The position numbers were made by a program, and so were the translations under genes. A stretch of 6,237 nt of DNA. Source: Clostridiaceae bacterium (lineage in GTDB: Bacteria; Bacillota_A; Clostridia; Clostridiales; Clostridiaceae). Positions 1-6,237 of this stretch are shown here, piece after piece; within the stretch, counting starts at the first letter, position 1, and each line of letters opens with the position of its first letter. The notes under the pieces were generated by a model. The model made no database searches. It was not told where the DNA came from and saw only the letters and a list, made by a program, of their open reading frames with translations. The DNA lies in assembly GCA_029256485.1 (NCBI GenBank), contig JAQSXU010000246.1:1-6237 (forward strand). Direction: 5' to 3'.

Positions 1-1
1 G

Positions 2-15
2 AGGGCACTGAAAAA
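2..15. repeat. Left terminal inverted repeat of the insertion sequence
   Basis: AGGGCACTGAAAAA matches the reverse complement of 1732-1746 apart from one missing C. Bases 6-14 (CACTGAAAA) are also repeated inverted at 24-32 (TTTTCAGTG), giving a 9-bp hairpin with a 9-base loop inside this end only. Confidence 0.8.
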
Positions 16-49
16 GCACTGTGTTTTCAGTGAACATTGAGTTAAGGCC

Positions 50-96
50 TAAAAAGAGCACGAAATATTTCAGCTTTTTATGAAATACTTCGTGCT
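50..96 (-). terminator. Terminator downstream of the transposase gene
   Basis: A 16-bp stem is formed by 57-72 and 81-96 with an 8-base loop. Read on the minus strand, the only non-Watson-Crick position (65/88) is a G-U wobble and the stem is followed by CTTTTT (56-51 complement), as in an intrinsic terminator. On the plus strand the same position is an A-C mismatch, though the stem is also followed there by a T-rich run (97-109), so some bidirectional activity is possible. It lies about 30 bases past the transposase stop codon and probably ends that transcript. Confidence 0.75.
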
Positions 97-124
97 TCTT
101 TCTTTTTTATGTGCCACTTAAAGC

Positions 125-1585
125 CTATTGCTCCGTTAGGAGCTTTATGATGCGTTTGATATTAACAGTAAAAATTGTAAGTGCTCCTTGCATCTGCATG
201 CCAATTAAGCCCGACGATATTGCTACATCATAGCCGTGCTGATACTTGAGTTCACTGTTTTTAGCTTCAATCATATATCGTTTTCTTGCTCGTTGCTTAA
301 AATATTCCGTTTCTTGAAAAGCCATTTGCTCTTTATGAATATCCGATTTTATAGATATGGAATAGGTTTTGGATTTAGAATCTTCTTTGTAGCAACCATC
401 TCGTCGCGAGCAATATTTACACTTTTTAACATCAAAGTAGTATGTAGTAACTTGATTTTTACTTTGGCCTTTCTTGCCCTGTCGGGCTTTTCTTATAGCC
501 ATATGCCCTGCAGGGCAAACAAACATTCCAGCATCCTTGTTAAATTGGAATTCATCCTCTTTCTTACGAACTCCACACGAAACCATTGGATTAAGTTTTG
601 AAATTAATCTTATTTGCCTTTCTTTTGCATACTCTAAATTTCCCTTTTCTGAATAAGCAGTATCACCAATTATCTCCTCAACTGCCATGCCTGCTTCTTG
701 GCTCTTTTCAATCAAGCTTTGAAGTTCTTTACCATCAGTTTTTTCTCCTGTTGTAACGACAGCACTTGTGATGATACGTTCTTCACTCATCGCAATGTGT
801 GTTTTATATCCAAAGAATGAGGAATCCTCTGTCTTATGCCCTATACGGGCGTCCTCGTCTGTTGAAAGTGCTAAATGCTCGAGATCATCTCCAATAGCCT
901 CATTCAAATAGTTGAGTCTTTGTTTAATCTTCTCATATGCTGCTAGCTCAGGTGTAGATTCCACAACATTTACTAAGTCTTTACAATATTCAATAATCTC
1001 CTCAAGTTTATCGCCTGTTACTTTTTGAGGAAATTTTTCTTTTATTTCACTATTGGTTGTGTAAATCTCTTTTCTTAAGGACTTTGCACGTTCCTGTAAA
1101 ACTTCTTGTGCAGACTTCTGGTTATATCTTGCTTTAGTATGTGTGGCATCAACAATAAGAGTTTTGCTTACCAAAACTCCTTTAGCGATAGCGATTTCTA
1201 CTGTTTTCTTGATTAATAAGTCGAGTAAGTTCATATCTTTTAAGCGCAGCTTTCTAAACTTTGTTAATGTACTAGGGTGAATCAAGTTGACTTCCTCTGG
1301 CGCTAAATTTAAGAAATATTTAAATGACATATCGTAGAGTGTTCGTGATACTACATCCTCATCGGATAATTCATAGGTATTCTTTAATATAAGATACTTA
1401 AATAGCATAATAGGATCCTTGGCACCACGTCCCATGTCGATACTGTAATTTTCCAGCAGTTCATCGTAGATGAACGAAAAATCAACTAAATCATTAAGCT
1501 TTCTTAAAAAATGGTCCTTTGGAATTATTATGTCATATAATCCTTGATAAGTACTCATCACAAATTGCTGCTGCCCTTTTATCAT
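125..1585 (-). CDS. IS1182-family DDE transposase
   Basis: This protein catalyses cutting and joining of the insertion sequence ends. From the chosen start it is 486 aa. The N-terminal part (about residues 10-110, with IIPKDHFLRKLNDLVDFSF) matches the DUF772-type N-terminal domain of these transposases. The catalytic core follows, with D146 in LIVDATHTKARY, D308 in EEIIGDTAYSEKGN, and the likely acidic partner E440 in YMIEAKNSELK. Four cysteines (357, 389, 392, 398) form a zinc-ribbon-like cluster before the last catalytic segment. The frame also opens at an ATG at 1612, but that has no ribosome binding site and lies about 7 bases from the predicted transcription start. The ATG at 1585 has AGAGAGG (minus strand, 1601-1595) 9 bases upstream and gives the usual family N-terminus, so I prefer it. 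No frameshift or internal stop is seen. Family assignment is by recognition of motifs, not by search. Confidence 0.93.
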   Translation of the reverse strand: MIKGQQQFVMSTYQGLYDIIIPKDHFLRKLNDLVDFSFIYDELLENYSIDMGRGAKDPIMLFKYLILKNTYELSDEDVVSRTLYDMSFKYFLNLAPEEVNLIHPSTLTKFRKLRLKDMNLLDLLIKKTVEIAIAKGVLVSKTLIVDATHTKARYNQKSAQEVLQERAKSLRKEIYTTNSEIKEKFPQKVTGDKLEEIIEYCKDLVNVVESTPELAAYEKIKQRLNYLNEAIGDDLEHLALSTDEDARIGHKTEDSSFFGYKTHIAMSEERIITSAVVTTGEKTDGKELQSLIEKSQEAGMAVEEIIGDTAYSEKGNLEYAKERQIRLISKLNPMVSCGVRKKEDEFQFNKDAGMFVCPAGHMAIRKARQGKKGQSKNQVTTYYFDVKKCKYCSRRDGCYKEDSKSKTYSISIKSDIHKEQMAFQETEYFKQRARKRYMIEAKNSELKYQHGYDVAISSGLIGMQMQGALTIFTVNIKRIIKLLTEQ

Positions 1586-1625
1586 TACTTTCATCCTCTC
1601 TACCAATAACATAGCTTATTTCTAT

Positions 1626-1653
1626 GTTATATATTCGACATAACCGACGTAAA
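1626..1653 (-). promoter_or_regulatory. Probable transposase promoter
   Basis: On the minus strand TTTACG (1653-1648) and TATAAC (1631-1626) are separated by 16 bases and point toward the transposase. Predicted transcription would begin near 1619. The -35 box matches the consensus only partly, so a modest promoter is expected. An 8-bp inverted repeat (1607-1614 and 1622-1629) overlaps the -10 box and the upstream ATG. Confidence 0.5.
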
Positions 1654-1680
1654 TCCTTTTTGCTAAAGTTATTTTTAGAT

Positions 1681-1719
1681 GGAAAAAGGAAAACCGCCAT
1701 CACTTACGTGATGACGGTT
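1681..1719 (-). terminator. Inward-facing terminator insulating the insertion sequence
   Basis: A 12-bp stem is formed by 1692-1703 and 1708-1719 with the loop TTAC. On the minus strand the single imperfect pair (1697/1714) is a G-U wobble and the stem is followed by TTCCTTTTTCC. On the plus strand that pair is a C-A mismatch and no T-run follows. It lies upstream of the transposase promoter, so it would stop transcripts entering the element from the right rather than the element's own message. Confidence 0.65.
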
Positions 1720-1731
1720 CAACATTACCAG

Positions 1732-1746
1732 TTTTTCAGTGGCCCT
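1732..1746. repeat. Right terminal inverted repeat of the insertion sequence
   Basis: TTTTTCAGTGGCCCT is the inverted partner of 2-15, with one extra C. The remaining 37 bases to the next start codon (1747-1783) appear to be resident DNA. They include TATATA at 1754-1759, a possible -10 element. Confidence 0.8.
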
Positions 1747-1783
1747 GGAAAACTATATAAAAAGTAATAGATGGTGATTAGTA

Positions 1784-2308
1784 ATGTACAGGGTAAAAGA
1801 CTTTATTTTAATGGAAGTTTTCAATGTCAATGGCAAAAAAATAGGCTATATTAAGGATATCTTAATAGATTTTAATAAGAAAAGAGTTATTGGATTTAAA
1901 GTTTCATCCAGCGGAATTTTTAGTAATAGTTTAAATGTATTAAATGAGGATATTATCTCATTTAATAATGTGATGATTGTAGGTAAATTTAATAAAAATA
2001 GATATTTAAGCTTCAGCGAAATAAAAGGATTGGATACTGTTGATACCTGTGGGAATATAATTGGTATGATTGAAGAGTGTATTTTTAAGAAAAATGATTT
2101 TTATATAACTGGGCTATTAATTTCTACTGGATTTTTTAATAATTTTATTAATGGGAAACTTGTTATTCCTGTTTGTAATACTATACTGGGGGATGATAAT
2201 TTACTTAATTACAAACAATGTGACAAGTTTAATTTAAGGAGCATGCCGCATAAATTGTTCAAAGAAGATGGTGAAATTAAAATTGTTGAAGAACAAGAAA
2301 CAAATTAA
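1784..2308 (+). CDS. PRC-barrel domain protein (two PRC-barrel repeats)
   Basis: This 174-aa soluble protein has no signal peptide or membrane segment. Residues 1-75 (YRVKDFILMEVFNVNGKKIG then IKDILIDFNKKRVIGFKV) have the PRC-barrel pattern: an opening strand, a G-K-x-I-G turn, then D-x-x-x-x-R-V-I-G-F. A second, more diverged copy begins near residue 82 (GLDTVDTCGNIIGMIEE, then ITGLLIS). PRC-barrels are small beta-barrel adaptor domains found in RimM, photosynthetic reaction centre subunit H and sporulation proteins such as YlmC/YmxH. The specific role here is unknown. GGTGAT at 1773-1778 lies 5 bases before the ATG. The gene overlaps the next one by 41 bp, so the two are probably co-transcribed and translationally coupled. 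The insertion sequence ends 37 bp upstream of the start and has probably displaced the native promoter. Confidence 0.85.
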   Translation: MYRVKDFILMEVFNVNGKKIGYIKDILIDFNKKRVIGFKVSSSGIFSNSLNVLNEDIISFNNVMIVGKFNKNRYLSFSEIKGLDTVDTCGNIIGMIEECIFKKNDFYITGLLISTGFFNNFINGKLVIPVCNTILGDDNLLNYKQCDKFNLRSMPHKLFKEDGEIKIVEEQETN

Positions 2309-3305
2309 ATTAATTTTAATATTTGTATCTTTTATAGCAGTAATATGGATTATATATAAAAGCTTTGTGCTAAAAGAAATAGTATATTTAATTTTTATAT
2401 CATTAATTATTTCATATACACTTATGCCTTTACAAAAAAAAATTATAGAAAGAGGCTTAAATAAGAGGCTTTCAGCACTGCTGATTATTGTATTTCTAAT
2501 ATTTCTTTGTACTGCATTCATTTATATTATTGTTCCTTCAATTTTAAAAGAGGGATTAAATGTAGACAGCGGCATTATAAGAATACAGAAAAATATAGAA
2601 ATTATTTATGAAAAATTTAAGCCATTAAATAATAATAAAACTATTTACGTTATAATGGATAAAATATACGATAAAATAGACAATGAAATGGCAGAAATTC
2701 TAAATAAATTATTTGATGGAGCATTAAATATAGGAGGAAATTTACTTTCAGCAGCTGTTATACCAATAATATCCTATTACTTTATGGCAGACAGTGATAT
2801 TATTTTTAACAAAGTACTAATAATGTTCCCAATTAAAGCAAGAAGGATAACAAAAAAGATTTTACAGGATATAGATAAGGTTTTAGGTAAATACATAGTT
2901 GGGCAGTTGTTATTAAGTGTTATTATTGGAGTTTTTACATTTATTATTTTATTTACATTAAAAGTTGATTTTCCAGTGTTATTATCAATTTTAAATGCTT
3001 TCTTTAATATAATTCCATACTTTGGACCAATATTTGGAGCTGTCCCAGCTGTTATAATGGGTTTTATGGAGTCAACAAAAACAGGAATATATACAATAAT
3101 TTTTTTGTATCTGCTTCAATTAATAGAAGGAAATATTATATCCCCAAAGATTACTGGTAATAGCGTAAGCATGCATCCCCTTTTGATAATTATTCTGCTG
3201 CTGGTGGGTGGAAAAATTGGAGGATTTATAGGCATGATAATAGCTGTACCTGTAGGAGTAATAATAAAAATTATATATGAAGATATTAATTATTACTTTT
3301 TTTAA
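2268..3305 (+). CDS. AI-2E family transporter (PerM/YtvI-like membrane protein)
   Basis: This is a 345-aa, very hydrophobic protein with about eight membrane segments: roughly residues 14-31, 37-55, 69-91, 157-175, 211-231, 234-256, 272-288 and 303-335, the last a long stretch that may be two segments or a re-entrant one. A soluble, charged section (about 92-150) lies between the third and fourth. Family hallmarks are GKYIVGQLLLSVIIG (207-221), NIIPYFGPIFGAVPA (247-261) and IEGNIISPKITGNSVSMHPL (286-305). Members include TqsA (AI-2 export), PerM and YtvI, with some acting as ion antiporters. The substrate cannot be read from sequence, and the family name should not be taken to mean AI-2 transport here. 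The ATG at 2268 overlaps the PRC-barrel gene by 41 bp and has only AAGAAG directly against it. A TTG at 2283 (340 aa) has GGTGA at 2270-2274 spaced 8 bases and is a serious alternative start. No terminator is seen after the stop. Confidence 0.9.
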   Translation: MVKLKLLKNKKQIKLILIFVSFIAVIWIIYKSFVLKEIVYLIFISLIISYTLMPLQKKIIERGLNKRLSALLIIVFLIFLCTAFIYIIVPSILKEGLNVDSGIIRIQKNIEIIYEKFKPLNNNKTIYVIMDKIYDKIDNEMAEILNKLFDGALNIGGNLLSAAVIPIISYYFMADSDIIFNKVLIMFPIKARRITKKILQDIDKVLGKYIVGQLLLSVIIGVFTFIILFTLKVDFPVLLSILNAFFNIIPYFGPIFGAVPAVIMGFMESTKTGIYTIIFLYLLQLIEGNIISPKITGNSVSMHPLLIIILLLVGGKIGGFIGMIIAVPVGVIIKIIYEDINYYFF

Positions 3306-3332
3306 ATTTGATAAAGTAAAATAAATATAATA

Positions 3333-3361
3333 TTGACATCATCATAAATATTATTTATAAT
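3333..3361 (+). promoter_or_regulatory. Consensus promoter of the alaS leader
   Basis: TTGACA (3333-3338) and TATAAT (3356-3361) are both perfect sigma-A consensus boxes with an ideal 17-bp spacer. Transcription should start near 3368, at the 5' end of the T-box leader. This gives alaS its own promoter 28 bp after the stop of the membrane-protein gene. Confidence 0.92.
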
Positions 3362-3367
3362 CTTAGT

Positions 3368-3570
3368 CATAAATGAATATTAAGGCTATGATTGGAAGGA
3401 GTAAATATTTTATTGCAATTCAGAGAAAAAGTGGGTGGTGTAAACTTTTTGGGTAAAATATTGAAGCAGGCCATGAGCTTTATTTTTAATGAGAATAAAA
3501 ACTTTGTTTTTTATAATTAGGGTGGTACCACGGAATAGCTTTCGTCCCTTTGGGATTGATGGCTTTTTTT
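3368..3570 (+). promoter_or_regulatory. T-box riboswitch, tRNA-Ala specific, controlling alaS
   Basis: The leader RNA senses uncharged tRNA-Ala and then allows transcription into alaS. Stem I is readable: AGTA (3400-3403), then a 9-bp helix 3404-3412 with 3454-3462, an AGAGA box (3422-3426), and a distal helix 3426-3432 with 3444-3450 closing a loop with GGGTGGTG. Directly after the helix comes GAA (3463-3465) and GCA (3466-3468), an alanine codon placed opposite AGTA as expected for the specifier loop. A small AT-rich hairpin at 3495-3513 could be stem III. The T-box AGGGTGGTACCACGG is at 3519-3533. Its TGGT can pair with the tRNA end ACCA, and U opposite discriminator A fits tRNA-Ala. In the antiterminator AGGG (3519-3522) pairs with CCCT (3546-3549) and ACG (3530-3532) with CGT (3543-3545). 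The base of stem I (about 3382-3399 with 3469-3480) pairs imperfectly. Confidence 0.95.
3537..3570 (+). terminator. Regulated terminator of the T-box leader
   Basis: Bases 3537-3548 pair with 3552-3564 across a TTT loop. The stem has one T-T mismatch, one bulged T and two wobbles, with solid TCCC/GGGA at the top and AGC/GCT at the base. It is followed by a run of T (3564-3570). CCC at 3546-3548 is also needed by the antiterminator, so the two structures exclude each other. With charged tRNA-Ala the terminator should form and stop transcription 30 bases before alaS. Confidence 0.88.
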
Positions 3571-3582
3571 ATTATTAACTTG

Positions 3583-3590
3583 AAAGGGAG
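3583..3590 (+). promoter_or_regulatory. Ribosome binding site of alaS
   Basis: AAAGGGAG ends 9 bases before the ATG at 3600. It lies beyond the terminator, so it is transcribed only after antitermination, and this indicates control at transcription rather than by masking of the ribosome binding site. Confidence 0.85.
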
Positions 3591-3599
3591 CAATTAAAA

Positions 3600-6237
3600 A
3601 TGAACAAAATGGGATTAAACGAAATTAGAGAATCGTATTTAAAATTTTTCGAATCAAAAGGACATCTTAGACTGCCAAGTTTTTCATTAGTGCCAAATAA
3701 TGATAAAAGCTTATTATTAATAAATGCAGGTATGGCACCTTTAAAGCCATATTTTACTGGAATGCAGGAGCCTCCAAGAAGGAGAGTTACCACATGCCAA
3801 AAATGTATTAGAACTGGTGATATTGATAATGTGGGCATTACTTCAAGGCATGCCACATTCTTTGAAATGCTTGGAAACTTCTCATTTGGTGATTATTTTA
3901 AAAAAGAAGTAATACCCTGGGCATGGGAATATATAACTGAGGTTTTAAAACTTCCAAAGGATAAATTATATGTTACAATTTACACCGATGATGATGAAGC
4001 TTTTGAAATATGGACTAAATCTACAGATATAGACTCACACAGAATTTTTAGACTTGGAAAAGAAGATAACTTCTGGGAACATGGCTCAGGTCCATGTGGG
4101 CCTTGTTCTGAAATTCATTATGACAAAGGTAATGGACAAATAAGAACTACTGAGGAATTTATAGCAGCCTCTGAAGAAGACAGGACAGTTGAATTTTGGA
4201 ATCTGGTTTTTACTCAGTTTGATAGAGATGATGATGGAAATTATAATAAACTTTCTAATCCAAACATTGATACCGGTATGGGACTTGAAAGAATTGCTAC
4301 CATAATGCAGGGAGTAGATAACATTTTTGAAGTTGATACATTAAAGGCAATATTAGGAAAAGTTTCAGAAATAAGCGGAGCAAAATATGGAAAAAATAAA
4401 AAATCTGATACTTCACTCAGAATAATAACAGACCATATAAGAAGTATTACATTCATGATAAGTGATGGTATATTACCTTCCAATGAAGGAAGAGGATATG
4501 TTTTAAGAAGACTTTTAAGAAGAGCTGCAAGACATGGAAAAACACTAGGCATAAAAGAAACATTTTTATACAATTTAACAGATGTGGTAATTGAAAACTC
4601 TTTTAGAAATTATCCTGAATTAAAAGAAAAACAAGCTTACATAAAGAAAGTAATCAAACTTGAAGAAGAAAGATTTAATGAAACAATTGACAGTGGATTC
4701 CAAATATTGGGAGAATATATTGAAAAACTTCAAAATGATCATGAAACAATTCTTCAAGGGGAAAAAGCATTTAAATTATATGATACTTATGGATTCCCAT
4801 TAGAGCTTACTGAGGAAATACTGAAGGAAAAGGGACTAACAGTTGATGTAGACGGATTTGCAAGAGAGATGAAGAACCAAAGGAATATGGCCAGATCTGC
4901 CAGGTCGGAATCTAACTATATGGGTGTTGAGGATACAATTCTAAATAAAATACCATTAGAAATAAATACGGAATTTGATGGTTATAATAATAGTAAGCTT
5001 CAATCTGCAGTACAATTTATAATCAGTGATAATGAAGTTAAACAGGAGCTGCATTCTGGAGAAAGTGGAGTTCTGTTAGTTGAAACCACACCATTTTATG
5101 CAGAAATGGGAGGACAGATTGGAGACACCGGATTAATATATAACGATAATTTTAAAGCAGTGGTAACTGATTGCAAAAATAATATTTCTGGAAAGATCAT
5201 GCATTTTGTTAAGGTAATTGAAGGAAATATAAGTTTAAATGAAAATGTTACCTTAGAAATTAATGAGGAAAGAAGACAAAAGATAAGAAAAAATCATAGT
5301 GCAACTCATTTGCTGGATGCTGCATTAAGAGTGATGCTTGGAGATCATGTTCATCAGGCAGGTTCATATGTTGATAGTGAAAAATTAAGGTTTGACTTTA
5401 ATCATTTTGAAGCTGTTAAAGAAGAAGAATTGCGTAAAATTGAAGAAATAGTAAATAGAGAAATTGTTAAAGTTCAGCAGGTGAAAACAGAAATAATGTC
5501 AATTTCCGATGCAAAGAAAAGCGGAGCAATAGCATTATTTGATGATAAATACAAAGATGAAGTCAGAGTTGTTTCTATAGGTGATTTTAGTAAAGAACTT
5601 TGCGGCGGAACCCATGCAAAAAATTCCGGAGAAATAGGATTATTTAAGATTGTCTCTGAAAGCGGAGTAGCTGCAGGTATTAGAAGAATAGAGGCAGTCA
5701 CAGGTGAAAATGCCATTGAGCTGGTAGAAGATAAGATTAGCTTACTAAAAGAGGCATCAAATACACTCAGATGTGGAGAAAAGGATATAATTCAAAAGAT
5801 AAATGTTCTAATGGCAGAAATTAAGGATAGAGATAAAGAAATAGCAAGTTTAAAAAACAAACTTGCCAGCTCATCGGAAGATGATCTGCTTAAAAATATG
5901 AAAAATATTAAGGGCATTAAGGTAGTAACAGGTATAGTTAAGGACATAGATGGAGAAGCTTTAAGAGAACTGGCTGATAAATTGAGAAATAAAATAGAAG
6001 ATGGTGTCATAGTTTTAGGAAGTACTTGTGACAGTAAAGTGCAGTTTGTAGCAATGGCTACAAAGGATGCTGTTTCTAAAGGAATCCACTGCGGAAAAAT
6101 AATAAAAGAAGTGGCTGCTATAGCTGGTGGCGGCGGTGGCGGAAGACCAGATATGGCTCAAGCAGGCGGAAAACTTCCGGAAAAAATTCAAGAAGCAGTT
6201 CAGAAAGCTTACGATATAGTGGAAATTTTAGTAAAAT
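3600..6237 (+). CDS. alaS: Alanyl-tRNA synthetase (runs off the window, stop codon not seen)
   Basis: This class II cytoplasmic enzyme attaches alanine to tRNA-Ala using ATP and hydrolyses mischarged Ser- and Gly-tRNA-Ala. All 879 codons visible are sense codons; the window ends one base (T) into codon 880. Since bacterial AlaRS is usually about 870-880 aa, essentially the whole protein is present. In order: the catalytic domain (about 1-240), with [12 protein letters not shown] and [17 protein letters not shown], and motif 3 DTGMGLERI (224-232); the tRNA-recognition region with [19 protein letters not shown] (about 300-318); the editing domain with zinc-binding HSATH (566-570) and CGGTH (C668, H672); a probable coiled coil (about 735-760); and the C-terminal DHHA1-type C-Ala domain with a six-glycine run and RPDMAQAGG (843-857). 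The start at 3600 has AAAGGGAG 9 bases upstream. [10 protein letters not shown] also allows an ATG at 3609, which is spaced worse. Regulation is by the T-box leader. No missing catalytic or zinc residue was noticed. Confidence 0.97.
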   Translation, partial: MNKMGLNEIRESYLKFFESKGHLRLPSFSLVPNNDKSLLLINAGMAPLKPYFTGMQEPPRRRVTTCQKCIRTGDIDNVGITSRHATFFEMLGNFSFGDYFKKEVIPWAWEYITEVLKLPKDKLYVTIYTDDDEAFEIWTKSTDIDSHRIFRLGKEDNFWEHGSGPCGPCSEIHYDKGNGQIRTTEEFIAASEEDRTVEFWNLVFTQFDRDDDGNYNKLSNPNIDTGMGLERIATIMQGVDNIFEVDTLKAILGKVSEISGAKYGKNKKSDTSLRIITDHIRSITFMISDGILPSNEGRGYVLRRLLRRAARHGKTLGIKETFLYNLTDVVIENSFRNYPELKEKQAYIKKVIKLEEERFNETIDSGFQILGEYIEKLQNDHETILQGEKAFKLYDTYGFPLELTEEILKEKGLTVDVDGFAREMKNQRNMARSARSESNYMGVEDTILNKIPLEINTEFDGYNNSKLQSAVQFIISDNEVKQELHSGESGVLLVETTPFYAEMGGQIGDTGLIYNDNFKAVVTDCKNNISGKIMHFVKVIEGNISLNENVTLEINEERRQKIRKNHSATHLLDAALRVMLGDHVHQAGSYVDSEKLRFDFNHFEAVKEEELRKIEEIVNREIVKVQQVKTEIMSISDAKKSGAIALFDDKYKDEVRVVSIGDFSKELCGGTHAKNSGEIGLFKIVSESGVAAGIRRIEAVTGENAIELVEDKISLLKEASNTLRCGEKDIIQKINVLMAEIKDRDKEIASLKNKLASSSEDDLLKNMKNIKGIKVVTGIVKDIDGEALRELADKLRNKIEDGVIVLGSTCDSKVQFVAMATKDAVSKGIHCGKIIKEVAAIAGGGGGGRPDMAQAGGKLPEKIQEAVQKAYDIVEILVK

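Larger units (their letters stand above)
2..1746 (-). mobile_element. Complete IS1182-family insertion sequence
   Basis: This element is about 1.75 kb, bounded by inverted repeats at 2-15 (AGGGCACTGAAAAA) and 1732-1746 (reverse complement AGGGCCACTGAAAAA), which differ by one inserted C. It contains a single uninterrupted transposase gene on the minus strand that fills most of its length. Length, single-gene layout and transposase sequence fit the IS1182 family. Hairpins lie just inside each end. The left boundary is at the window edge, so base 1 may or may not belong to the element and the flanking target sequence is not visible. The transposase is less AT-rich than the neighbouring genes, consistent with acquisition. 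No disabling mutation is seen, so it may still be mobile. Confidence 0.9.

Noticed and set aside
236..656. Two plus-strand open frames (236-601 and 474-656).
   Set aside because: They lie fully inside the intact transposase gene on the opposite strand, have no ribosome binding site and no recognisable domain.
2234..2521. Minus-strand open frame of 95 codons across the junction of the two plus-strand genes.
   Set aside because: It overlaps two well-supported genes, and its composition is that of an antisense shadow of AT-rich coding DNA.
3575..3856. Minus-strand open frame over the start of alaS.
   Set aside because: It is antisense to conserved AlaRS catalytic sequence and the alaS ribosome binding site, and shows no protein family features.
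4241..6010. Minus-strand open frames at 4241-4573, 5474-5716 and 5792-6010.
   Set aside because: All lie antisense within alaS, whose plus-strand reading is unambiguous. They are chance frames.
6120..6170. Glycine-codon run resembling a simple repeat near the end of alaS.
   Set aside because: It encodes the normal glycine-rich motif before RPDMAQAGG in the C-terminal domain of AlaRS.
1..6237. CRISPR array, tRNA or rRNA gene, toxin-antitoxin pair, phage-defence or other novel system.
   Set aside because: No regularly spaced repeats, tRNA-like folds or rRNA sequence were seen, and the coding space is filled by four recognisable genes.

Overview
The window is AT-rich DNA from a low-GC Gram-positive bacterium, most likely a Clostridium or close relative. 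The evidence is the strongly A/T-biased codon use, the strong GGGAG-type ribosome binding sites, a T-box tRNA riboswitch, and the gene order PRC-barrel protein / AI-2E-family membrane protein / alaS, which I recall as typical of clostridia (from memory, not searched).

Region 1 (about 2-1746) is an apparently complete IS1182-type insertion sequence. It has matching terminal inverted repeats, one intact DDE transposase gene on the minus strand, a plausible minus-strand promoter, and a hairpin terminator at each end. Both hairpins pair better as minus-strand RNA. The left end lies at the window edge, so a target duplication cannot be checked. The transposase is visibly less AT-rich than the genes to its right.

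Region 2 (1747-3305) holds two plus-strand genes that overlap and are probably co-transcribed: a double PRC-barrel protein and an AI-2E/PerM-type multi-pass membrane protein. The insertion sequence ends only 37 bp before the first start codon, so it has probably separated this pair from its original promoter.

Region 3 (3306-6237) is a textbook alanine-responsive unit. A consensus promoter (TTGACA, 17 bp, TATAAT) is followed by a T-box leader with a GCA (Ala) specifier, an AGGGTGGTACCACGG T-box, and an intrinsic terminator with its competing antiterminator. The leader controls alaS (alanyl-tRNA synthetase). All 879 sense codons of alaS are visible, and the reading frame runs off the window one base into the next codon, probably the stop.

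The alaS unit couples uncharged tRNA-Ala to AlaRS production. The upstream pair is membrane/envelope-related and has no clear functional link to alaS. I found no previously undescribed system. The points most worth a second look are the strand-specific insulation of the insertion sequence, its effect on the downstream pair, and the start of the membrane-protein gene.
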